From Crocinitomicaceae bacterium (GTDB lineage: Bacteria > Bacteroidota > Bacteroidia > Flavobacteriales_D > Sanyastnellaceae), in contig NZGF01000019.1 of assembly GCA_002690915.1 (NCBI GenBank), positions 1 through 54,691 of the forward strand: a stretch of 54,691 nt of DNA, read 5' to 3'. Both the position numbers and the translations under genes were made by a program. Of the stretch, positions 1 through 6,613 are shown piece after piece; positions within the stretch are counted from its first letter, which is position 1, and each line of letters begins with the position of its first letter. The notes under the pieces were generated by a model, which saw only the letters and a program-made list of their open reading frames with translations, was not told the origin of the DNA and made no database searches.

Positions 1-731
1 ATCGGCGGTAAGGCGTCCCCAAAATTAAATTGTGGAGCAGGAGCATCCGCTGTGCCCCCGTCAAAAGGCGTGCACAAAGAATACACCAGTGAATCACCAT
101 CAGGATCGGTTGCGCTTTGATCTAAAAAAAAGTCGAAGTTGGTGCAGATTCCTTCAGGTGGAAAGGCATTGAAAGTCGGACTGCTATTGGAGTCAGCATC
201 TCCCTCGTAAGGTGGAATTTGGGTGGTTAGGGTAATTCCTTGTTGATTGTTGACAATATTAGCGATACCCGGATTCCTGCAGCATCGTTGAAAAACCAAT
301 TCGTAACCAAATGAGCTTGGAGGTAAATTGACAATGGTAGAGTATTCGATGCGCTGCATGCAAAAGCCATCGGGCAAGTTGCCGCACGGGTTTTCAAGAA
401 CGGTTTCTACCGGTTCACACGATAATTCAGCAAAATCGACCGATAGATTATTAATGCAAATGCCATTTTCAAAGACAGCTACACTGATGGCATCATCAAA
501 ATTTCCGGGCAGATTGAAAAAGTTATTGCAGTATTCTTCGGGCGATGTTGATCCGGGCTGAAGGTCTGCACTGCAGTCCCGATATTGGATGACCGTCACT
601 AGGAAATTACCATCTCCCACATACTCGTAAACGACTTCCCCGCCCATTAAGTGGGTAGCTAAACCCTCAGTGGCTTGTTGGGCGCAAAAGAGAATTAGCA
701 TCAACTTCAGGAGGACAACGGGTAATTTCAT
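1..731 (-). CDS. Secreted adhesin-like / gliding-motility-associated protein, N-terminal part (runs off window)
   Basis: The minus-strand reading frame is open from an ATG at 731 to the window edge, about 243 codons, so only the N-terminus is present. It starts with a hydrophobic signal peptide (KLPVVLLKLMLILFCAQQ), followed by THLMGGEVVYEYVGDG and a YRDC motif, then FQRCCRN and a calcium-site-like ATDPDGDSLVYSLC segment. The THxMGGE...YRDC...CCRN series is typical of the first domain of very large Bacteroidota surface proteins, which often end in PKD/Ig repeats and a gliding-motility-associated sorting domain. The remaining domains, and therefore the function, cannot be seen. A likely -7 box (TATTTTCG, 770-777) lies about 38 bases upstream, so unlike many neighbours this gene would have a normal leader. 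Surface localisation is inferred from the family. Confidence 0.75.
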   Translation of the reverse strand, partial: MKLPVVLLKLMLILFCAQQATEGLATHLMGGEVVYEYVGDGNFLVTVIQYRDCSADLQPGSTSPEEYCNNFFNLPGNFDDAISVAVFENGICINNLSVDFAELSCEPVETVLENPCGNLPDGFCMQRIEYSTIVNLPPSSFGYELVFQRCCRNPGIANIVNNQQGITLTTQIPPYEGDADSNSSPTFNAFPPEGICTNFDFFLDQSATDPDGDSLVYSLCTPFDGGTADAPAPQFNFGDALPP

Positions 732-769
732 GTTTTGTGTGTACGGGGCAAGCGTTTGAAACGTAAGAA

Positions 770-777
770 CGAAAATA
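770..777 (-). promoter_or_regulatory. Putative -7 box for the partial surface-protein gene
   Basis: TATTTTCG on the minus strand matches the Bacteroidota TAnnTTTG box with one T-to-C change. It lies 38 bases before the ATG at 731. No clear -33 element was seen. Confidence 0.4.
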
Positions 778-812
778 TAACATACCAGGTGCCGTTTTGG
801 TTGCAATCGCCG

Positions 813-820
813 TAACTTTC
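813..820 (+). promoter_or_regulatory. Putative -7 box directly before the helicase GTG start
   Basis: TAACTTTC is followed by TAGC and then the GTG at 825. The close spacing predicts a leaderless transcript and favours the GTG over the in-frame ATG at 846. Confidence 0.5.
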
Positions 821-824
821 TAGC

Positions 825-2153
825 GTGGAAGATGAAAATAAGCGCATGCGCTTTGATGCGATGCCCATGCACCCAGATGTGCTTGATGCACTGGAAGCCA
901 TGGGGTTTGAAGAAGCAACCCCCATTCAAGAAAAGGCCATACCGACAGTTCTTAAAGGAAAGGATTTTCTTGGTATTGCACAAACCGGTACGGGTAAAAC
1001 AGCGGCATTTTTGCTGCCAACCATTGATCGAATCCTCGATACGGAGGATAACGGGAAGACGAAGGCGCTGATCGTAGTGCCAACTCGTGAACTGGCAATG
1101 CAAATTGATCAAGCTGTAGAAGGGTTTGCCTACTATGCGAAGGTTACCAGTTTGGCAATTTATGGTGGGGGCAGTGCCCATGATTTTAGCCGAGAAAAAA
1201 AGGCCTTGACCGATGGCGCTGACATCATCATCGCTACGCCTGGGCGCTTTTTGTCCCATTTGACTCTCGGGTATGTTGATTTATCGGAGCTGCAATGTTT
1301 GATTTTGGATGAAGCAGATCGAATGCTCGATATGGGCTTTTTGGGCGACATCATGCGCATAGCTGAGAAATGCAAGGATGATCGCCAGACCCTCTTGTTT
1401 AGCGCCACAATGCCGGACAGAATTGAGGAATTGGCCCATAAACTCCAAAAAAATCCTGAGGTCGTCAAACTGGCCCTCTCGAAGCCTGCCGAGAAAATCA
1501 AACAAGGTGCCTACGTACTTTTTGATCACCAGAAGGATGATGTACTCGTGGAAGTTCTAAGGGACCGCGACGTTTCCTCGGGAATCGTATTCACCTCGCG
1601 GAAAAGAACCGTAGGACAGATTACTCGTGTCCTGCGCAAGGCCGGCATCAAATGCGAACGCATCTCTTCTGATTCGGATCAAAGCGAACGAGAGGAGGTC
1701 ATGCTGGGCTTCCGCCAGCGAAAATTTCCTATCCTAGTTGCTACGGATGTGGTCAGCAGAGGCATCGATATCGACAGCATTGAGTTGGTTGTAAATTATG
1801 ATGTGCCACCCAACGAAGAAGATTACGTTCACCGCATTGGCCGAACTGCTCGAGCAAACAAGGACGGTGAGGGCATCACCTTAGTCAATCCAGACGACCA
1901 GCAGCGATTTGGTCGCATTGAAAGACTCATCGAACGAACGGTGGACAAACTGAGCCTTCCAGAAAGAGTGGGGAAAGGGCCAGAGTACGATCCAAAAGGG
2001 GCCCGACGCCGAGGCGGGGGGGGACACAGAGGGGGGAAGGGTCCGCACAATCGCCGCCACCAGGGCAAGGGAACTAACAACCGGAAGCCGAACCGCGAAG
2101 GCGGCAATCGCCACCGCGGTAAAGGTCCAAAGCCGTCAGGCCATGGCGGATGA
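825..2153 (+). CDS. DEAD-box ATP-dependent RNA helicase (RhlE-like)
   Basis: A cytoplasmic ATP-dependent RNA-unwinding protein of 442 residues. All core motifs are visible: Q motif with TPIQ (about 32-35), motif I AQTGTGKT (52-59), PTREL (86-90), TPGR (138-141), DEAD (162-165), SAT (193-195) and HRIGRTAR near residue 340. The last 50 residues form a basic Arg/Gly-rich tail (RRRGGGGHRGGKG and similar), as in RhlE-type helicases that bind RNA non-specifically; roles in ribosome assembly or mRNA decay are known for the family. Start choice: the GTG at 825 is supported by a -7-like box four bases upstream. The in-frame ATG at 846 (MRFDAMPMHPDV) is the alternative and would remove only seven residues. 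The 3' end overlaps msrB by 11 bases, suggesting co-transcription. Confidence 0.93.
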   Translation: MEDENKRMRFDAMPMHPDVLDALEAMGFEEATPIQEKAIPTVLKGKDFLGIAQTGTGKTAAFLLPTIDRILDTEDNGKTKALIVVPTRELAMQIDQAVEGFAYYAKVTSLAIYGGGSAHDFSREKKALTDGADIIIATPGRFLSHLTLGYVDLSELQCLILDEADRMLDMGFLGDIMRIAEKCKDDRQTLLFSATMPDRIEELAHKLQKNPEVVKLALSKPAEKIKQGAYVLFDHQKDDVLVEVLRDRDVSSGIVFTSRKRTVGQITRVLRKAGIKCERISSDSDQSEREEVMLGFRQRKFPILVATDVVSRGIDIDSIELVVNYDVPPNEEDYVHRIGRTARANKDGEGITLVNPDDQQRFGRIERLIERTVDKLSLPERVGKGPEYDPKGARRRGGGGHRGGKGPHNRRHQGKGTNNRKPNREGGNRHRGKGPKPSGHGG

Positions 2154-2544
2154 TTGGCCTTCGTTGCCGAGTAAGACTGAACAAGAATGGCTTGAAGCAT
2201 TAGGTGCTGAAGCCTTTCGTGTTATGCGCCAGAATGGCACAGAACATCCCTTCTCATCTCCACTCCACCAGACCGGTCATCAGGGTGAATTCTTATGCAA
2301 AGGCTGCGGAACCAAATTATTCGATGCATCAGCTCAATTCGATTCTGGGTGTGGCTGGCCCAGTTTCGATTCAGAGGCTTCAAAAGGAGCCATGAAAGAG
2401 GTGCTCGACAAGAGCCACGGCATGGTTCGCGTCGAAGTTCGGTGCGGCACGTGTGATGGTCATCTTGGACATTTATTTCCCGATGGACCGACCGCAACGG
2501 GCATGCGGTACTGCATCAACGGCGTTTGCCTGATCCCTCAGTAG
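2143..2544 (+). CDS. msrB: Peptide-methionine (R)-S-oxide reductase MsrB
   Basis: Reduces methionine-R-sulfoxide in proteins, a repair enzyme for oxidative damage. The 133-residue protein has two zinc CxxC pairs (CKGCG at 52-56, CGTC at 101-104), the GWPSF motif (71-75), GHLGHLFPDGP, and the catalytic cysteine in RYCIN (C124). A cysteine just before GWPSF (C70) may be the resolving residue. The start ATG lies inside the end of the helicase gene (11-base overlap in another frame), so translation may be coupled. The stop overlaps the end of the convergent gene by 7 bases. No signal peptide is seen, so it is predicted to be cytoplasmic. Confidence 0.95.
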   Translation: MADDWPSLPSKTEQEWLEALGAEAFRVMRQNGTEHPFSSPLHQTGHQGEFLCKGCGTKLFDASAQFDSGCGWPSFDSEASKGAMKEVLDKSHGMVRVEVRCGTCDGHLGHLFPDGPTATGMRYCINGVCLIPQ

Positions 2545-3047
2545 TGTTGCGGGCCATGCGGTCTTCGATCGCTGGGACGTTTGCCATTGCTTGATTCGCT
2601 TCCTTTCATTCGCCGTTTCATCACTCGTGTTCTGAATTCGCGCTCCACTTGTTTGATTATGCCTGCGCGGCGGTATCCGATGAACGCCGCGATGCGGTCA
2701 ATGGCTTCGTGCCGAAGGTCCAAACCGGCTAGTTGCAATTGCTTCAATTCTTGGATTAATTCTGCAGCTTCTGCGTCTGATTCCGAGGATTTTAGCTGCG
2801 TTTCAATCGCACGAACGGCATCCCCGTGGGCTTTGAGCTTTTCCTCTTCGTCATTCCAGGCGGGCCAGAAAAGGAGGCTTTCCTCTGGGGTCAGTGACAA
2901 TTCTTCGACAAAATAGGCTACGCGTAAGGCTTGCAAGCGGTCTTCCCGCAGTTCTTTCTGCGATTGAGGTGTCTGGGCAATGGCCAGCATCGGCACCATG
3001 AAAAACAGGGTCAAAAAAGACAGTGAACTATGCATTGGTGGTTTCAT
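2538..3047 (-). CDS. Spy/CpxP-like periplasmic protein of the ECF-sigma locus
   Basis: A 169-residue exported protein. A signal peptide (FLTLFFMVPMLAIAQ) is followed by an all-helical, charged domain with the pattern LRVAYFVEELSLTPEESLLFWP. This pattern occurs in small Bacteroidota proteins often labelled sensor of ECF-type sigma factor, related in appearance to the Spy/CpxP helical fold. The C-terminus is very basic. It is the last of three minus-strand genes behind an ECF sigma factor and overlaps the middle gene by 20 bases (8 if the ATG at 3035 is used). Its position suggests an envelope-stress output or feedback component. That role is inferred, not shown. Confidence 0.65.
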   Translation of the reverse strand: MKPPMHSSLSFLTLFFMVPMLAIAQTPQSQKELREDRLQALRVAYFVEELSLTPEESLLFWPAWNDEEEKLKAHGDAVRAIETQLKSSESDAEAAELIQELKQLQLAGLDLRHEAIDRIAAFIGYRRAGIIKQVEREFRTRVMKRRMKGSESSNGKRPSDRRPHGPQHY

Positions 3048-3363
3048 TTAAAACAGTTTCAAACAAGAGGTCATCGTCCATCCAGGTTTCGATTTCAGCA
3101 TCATCCAGTGGAATGGACTGCACGGGGGTACGGCCCCACAAGCACGCAAACGACTCGCATGCTTCAGGGGTTTGCGGGAGGACGAAGAACAAACCAATGG
3201 CCAAGGTAGCAGCGATCCCCGCAGCCCACGCGTATCGCCCCAGCCCACCCTCATGTTCCAGCTCGCGCTTAGTTGTGCGGGGTGAAACCGCTTTCAAGAT
3301 GGCTTTTTGCTGTTGCTCAAAAAACCCTTCCGGTGTCGTGTATGGAGTATTCTTTTGGGACAT
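3028..3363 (-). CDS. Small single-pass membrane protein, putative anti-sigma factor
   Basis: A 111-residue protein with an N-terminal cytoplasmic part starting with a TPEGFFEQQQ motif, one membrane span (about residues 45-62, WAAGIAATLAIGLFFVL) and a short acidic periplasmic tail. The TPEGFFE-type start is common in small Bacteroidota membrane proteins encoded just after ECF sigma factors. It has no visible zinc anti-sigma (HxxxCxxC) motif. Located 37 bases after the sigma gene and overlapping the next gene, it is best read as the sigma factor's membrane partner, but this rests on context. Confidence 0.55.
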   Translation of the reverse strand: MSQKNTPYTTPEGFFEQQQKAILKAVSPRTTKRELEHEGGLGRYAWAAGIAATLAIGLFFVLPQTPEACESFACLWGRTPVQSIPLDDAEIETWMDDDLLFETVLNETTNA

Positions 3364-3400
3364 GGTCGACGTGAATTGGACGAAAGGCAGTGTAAAAGGT

Positions 3401-3964
3401 TTAATCGGTGCCGGAAATCAGGTGGGCTTGAACTTTGTTCTTGGCATGAAAATACGAGGCTTTGGCAGATCCTTCCGATGTACCGATGAGTTCGGCTATA
3501 TCCGCATAGGCCATTTCTTGAAAATACCGGAGGGTGAAAACCTCTCGCTGACGGGCGGGGAGGAGTTGAAGTGCGGCATAGAGCTTACACTCGGCTTCAT
3601 CCCCGTCAAAAAAGGGGTCAGCCTCAAGTCGTGCCTCCCAGTCTGAGGCATCCGGATGGGCATTGCGCAAGGCTAATTGTTTACGCGATCGAAGAGCATC
3701 CAATCCTTTGCGGCGGGCGATGGTGTGCAGCCAGGTTGAGAACTTAGCCTCGCCTCGAAAGGTTGCGATGGATCGGAACACTTGCACGAACGTCTCCTGC
3801 GTAGCATCGGCAGCATCGTCATGCTCATTCAACATGCTGCGCAAAAAAGAGTAAATGGGAACATGCCAAGCCCCCATCATGGCGGCAAACGCCTGTTCAC
3901 GCTTCAATCCCGTGGCATGGACTAAATCTTCGAGCCAGTCGGGTTGAGATGGGTTACCCTGCAT
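3401..3964 (-). CDS. RNA polymerase ECF-type sigma factor
   Basis: A 187-residue sigma-70 family protein with region 2 (about 30-95, including DAADATQETFVQVFRSIATF and FSTWLHTIARRKGLD) and region 4 (about 130-182, LLPARQREVFTLRYFQEMAYADIAELIGTSEGSAKASYFHA), the helix-turn-helix that reads the -35 element. No region 3 and no extra C-terminal domain, as expected for an ECF factor. It heads a three-gene unit with a small membrane protein and a Spy-like periplasmic protein, so it probably controls an envelope response. The stop of lgt's neighbour region lies 31 bases upstream; it may be co-transcribed with lgt/mtaB, since no strong promoter is visible in that gap. Confidence 0.93.
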   Translation of the reverse strand: MQGNPSQPDWLEDLVHATGLKREQAFAAMMGAWHVPIYSFLRSMLNEHDDAADATQETFVQVFRSIATFRGEAKFSTWLHTIARRKGLDALRSRKQLALRNAHPDASDWEARLEADPFFDGDEAECKLYAALQLLPARQREVFTLRYFQEMAYADIAELIGTSEGSAKASYFHAKNKVQAHLISGTD

Positions 3965-3995
3965 TGTGTATGAGACGAATCAATGGCGCAATCGT

Positions 3996-5201
3996 TTAAC
4001 CGCTCGTCTTGCGCCCCAAAACCGCCCACAGCGTCAGGCCTGCGATGAAGGTCAGGGTGGAAATGACTTCGGCTTGGGTCACAGCCATGCCCAGCACGTC
4101 CAATTCCACATTGACCCGGATTTTTTCAATGAAAAAGCGTTCCAATCCATTGAAAACACAATACAGCGCGAACAACCGCCCCGGAACGGCAATGCGTTTG
4201 CGCACACTCCACAGCAGTGCGAAAATGAGCACGGCCATGAGGGTTTCATAAAAGGCGGTGGGGTAGACTCCCGGGTCGAGGTAGGTTCCGTATCCATCGA
4301 AAATGGGCCACGGATCTTCAGGGCCGATGAGCTTGCCGGTGTACCCAGCTGGGCGGGCACCGTAGACACCATTCACATTGTTTGGAAACGAATATGACCA
4401 CATCCAATCTGGCAAGAGGCCCATCCAGTTGGGTTTGGGATGCGGGTTCGGAATGCCCCAGTCACCGTCCCCACTGACTTGGCAACCAATGCGACCGATG
4501 CCATACGCGAGCATCAATCCCGGCGCTGTGGCGTCTGCAAGCGGAAGGAACTTCAAGTTATTCCGTCGCGCGTACAAGTACACAGCCAGGCCGCCGACAA
4601 TCAAACCGCCGTATATGGTCAAACCACCGAGGAAGTTTTGCAAGGAGGGCTCGCGAAAAAACCGAACCATTTCTTCGGGGTATTCGAGAAGGTGGAAAAA
4701 CTTTGCACCGGCCACCCCTCCAATTGCTGCAGCCGTAACAATTCCTCCAACGTGTTGGTTAGCAGGCACTTCCACGGTTTTGTTGATGGGTTTTACACCT
4801 GCTTTTTGAGCTTCCCAGTAGCGCCAACCGACGAAAAGGGCGGCGACTAAGAATCCTAAAACGGGACTTCCCTCGAGGCTGAAGAGGTGGCGTTGCGGCA
4901 GGCCAGATTGAAACAGGTCTCCGGCGTTTACAGCGAGGTAAATGAATTTCCAGCCCAGAATGAATCCGACCAGCGCTTGCGTCAGGTATTCGGTCCATGC
5001 CACAGGCCCACCAATGGTGATTGTCGCCTGTGTCGCTTGAAAAACGCCCGAGCGTTGTTTTCGATCCATCTCCTTCCGAAGGGTGTAAGCCGCTGCAACG
5101 AAGGCAAGCGCAACGAAAAGACCAAAACTGTTGATCAGTTTCAAAGCGGGGATGTCTAAGCCCAAGAGATCGAGCAAGGCATGGTATAGGGTAGGGTACA
5201 T
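3996..5201 (-). CDS. lgt: Prolipoprotein diacylglyceryl transferase
   Basis: An inner-membrane enzyme that transfers diacylglycerol from phosphatidylglycerol to the lipobox cysteine of prolipoproteins, the first step of lipoprotein maturation. The 401-residue sequence is multi-spanning and carries the signature region GRIGCQVSGDGDWG (236-249), the divergent form of the Lgt signature, followed by a long periplasmic loop with many Trp/Pro/Gly residues and a C-terminal NGLERFFIEKIRVN segment. It is longer than the roughly 290-residue proteobacterial enzymes because of an insert around residues 95-150. It starts 2 bases after the mtaB stop, so the two are almost certainly one transcript. Substrates in this window include SusD and the lipoprotein amylase. 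Confidence 0.93.
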   Translation of the reverse strand: MYPTLYHALLDLLGLDIPALKLINSFGLFVALAFVAAAYTLRKEMDRKQRSGVFQATQATITIGGPVAWTEYLTQALVGFILGWKFIYLAVNAGDLFQSGLPQRHLFSLEGSPVLGFLVAALFVGWRYWEAQKAGVKPINKTVEVPANQHVGGIVTAAAIGGVAGAKFFHLLEYPEEMVRFFREPSLQNFLGGLTIYGGLIVGGLAVYLYARRNNLKFLPLADATAPGLMLAYGIGRIGCQVSGDGDWGIPNPHPKPNWMGLLPDWMWSYSFPNNVNGVYGARPAGYTGKLIGPEDPWPIFDGYGTYLDPGVYPTAFYETLMAVLIFALLWSVRKRIAVPGRLFALYCVFNGLERFFIEKIRVNVELDVLGMAVTQAEVISTLTFIAGLTLWAVLGRKTSG

Positions 5202-5203
5202 GG

Positions 5204-6511
5204 TCAGGCGGGCATTGAATGCGCAATTACACCGGAAGCAAAGCCAGCGGCATGAACGGCTTTGATACGGACGGAGGTGATTTCGTTTGCGCGAACGGCC
5301 TGGGCGTCAACCCCTACGCGTATATACTCCGGGGTGTACCCAAAACGCAAGCCGTCTTCAACGCTTTCCTCAAATAGCACCTTCCTCGAGGTGTCTACAA
5401 ATTGTTCATAGTGCTGGCGTTGCTTTTTTAAAGACAACATGCGGAGCTGTTTCGTCCGTGCTTTTCGGATTTCTACAGGGATGGTTTCCTCCATTCGAGG
5501 AGCCGTGGTACGCGCTCGCTCGGAATACGTAAAGACATGAAGGTAGCTGATCGGCAGGTCCAGGAGGAAAGCCTGCGTTTCCGAGAACGCTTCTTCTGTC
5601 TCATTGGGAAATCCCGTGATGACATCGACCCCGATGCTCGCATTGGGGAGGACGCTGCGAATGGCCTCGATTCGCTCTCGATACAGGGCAGTTCGGTACC
5701 GCCTTCTCATGGCCTTCAAAACGCGATCCGATCCGCTTTGGAGGGGAATGTGAAAGTGGGGCTGAAATTTAACGCTTTCAGCTACCCATTGAATGATTTC
5801 AGGGGTCAACAGGTTGGGTTCGATGCTGCTGATACGGAACCGTTCTGCCGGGACCTGGTTGTCAAGGGCTCGCACAAGATCGAAGAACGTCTCGCCTGTG
5901 GACTTGCCGAAATCTCCAATATTGACCCCCGTCAGGACAATTTCTTTTGCCCCTTGATCGGTGGCTGCTCGGGCTGTGGCCACGGTTTCTTCGACGGAAG
6001 CGTTTCTTGAACGACCACGCGCTAGAGGAATTGTGCAAAATGAACAGAAATAGTCGCATCCGTCTTGCACCTTTAAAAACGTCCGCGTTCGGTCTTGGGT
6101 AGAAAAACCAGGGATGAAAGTTCGGACCTCTTTGATGGGGCTTACGGCGATCTCCGACTGGGCCTTTTTCTCACTAATGTGTTCGAGCAAGTTGAATTTT
6201 TCAGCTGCACCCAAGACAATATCGACGCCATCAATTTCGCTGATTTCCTGCGGCTTCAGTTGCGCATAACAACCGATCACAGCGACAAATGCCTCGGGGT
6301 TGCTGTTCAGCGCTCTGCGCACGGCATTGCGGCATTTGGCATCGGCTTGTTCCGTGACGCTGCAGGTGTTAATGACCACCACGTCAGGGGTGTCATCGAT
6401 TCCGACCCGAGCGTACCCAGCTTCACTCAAGTCACGGGCAATGGTCGACGTCTCAGAAAAATTGAGCTTACAACCTAAAGTGTGAAATGCAGCAGTTCCG
6501 CCGGGAGTCAT
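5204..6511 (-). CDS. mtaB: tRNA t6A37 methylthiotransferase MtaB
   Basis: A radical-SAM enzyme that adds a methylthio group to N6-threonylcarbamoyladenosine at position 37 of ANN-decoding tRNAs. In 435 residues it has the N-terminal UPF0004 domain with three cluster cysteines (C14, C50, C81), the radical-SAM CxxxCxxC motif (C152, C156, C159 in GCDYFCSFCTIP) and a C-terminal TRAM-like region. The CDYFCSFCTIP form and the TLGCKLNFSE start fit MtaB rather than MiaB or RimO. A -7-like box (TAAATTCG) lies four bases before the ATG. A Sua5/TsaC-type gene for the t6A precursor is present elsewhere in the window (51726). Confidence 0.93.
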   Translation of the reverse strand: MTPGGTAAFHTLGCKLNFSETSTIARDLSEAGYARVGIDDTPDVVVINTCSVTEQADAKCRNAVRRALNSNPEAFVAVIGCYAQLKPQEISEIDGVDIVLGAAEKFNLLEHISEKKAQSEIAVSPIKEVRTFIPGFSTQDRTRTFLKVQDGCDYFCSFCTIPLARGRSRNASVEETVATARAATDQGAKEIVLTGVNIGDFGKSTGETFFDLVRALDNQVPAERFRISSIEPNLLTPEIIQWVAESVKFQPHFHIPLQSGSDRVLKAMRRRYRTALYRERIEAIRSVLPNASIGVDVITGFPNETEEAFSETQAFLLDLPISYLHVFTYSERARTTAPRMEETIPVEIRKARTKQLRMLSLKKQRQHYEQFVDTSRKVLFEESVEDGLRFGYTPEYIRVGVDAQAVRANEITSVRIKAVHAAGFASGVIAHSMPA

Positions 6512-6515
6512 GGTG

Positions 6516-6523
6516 CGAATTTA
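6516..6523 (-). promoter_or_regulatory. Putative -7 box directly before mtaB
   Basis: TAAATTCG on the minus strand, then CACC, then the mtaB ATG at 6511. Predicts a leaderless mtaB-lgt transcript. Confidence 0.5.
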
Positions 6524-6601
6524 AAGGAGTTTTTAGCGGCTTGAACACTTTGCCATTCGAATTGGTTGAGTTGATGTCTATATTGCACAACCTGTTTAAC
6601 C

Positions 6602-6610
6602 TAAGATTTG
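6602..6610 (+). promoter_or_regulatory. Weak -7-like box before the VCBS gene
   Basis: TAAGATTTG, then ATA, then the ATG at 6614. It has three rather than two bases between TA and TTTG, so it is a weaker match. Confidence 0.3.
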
Positions 6611-6613
6611 ATA

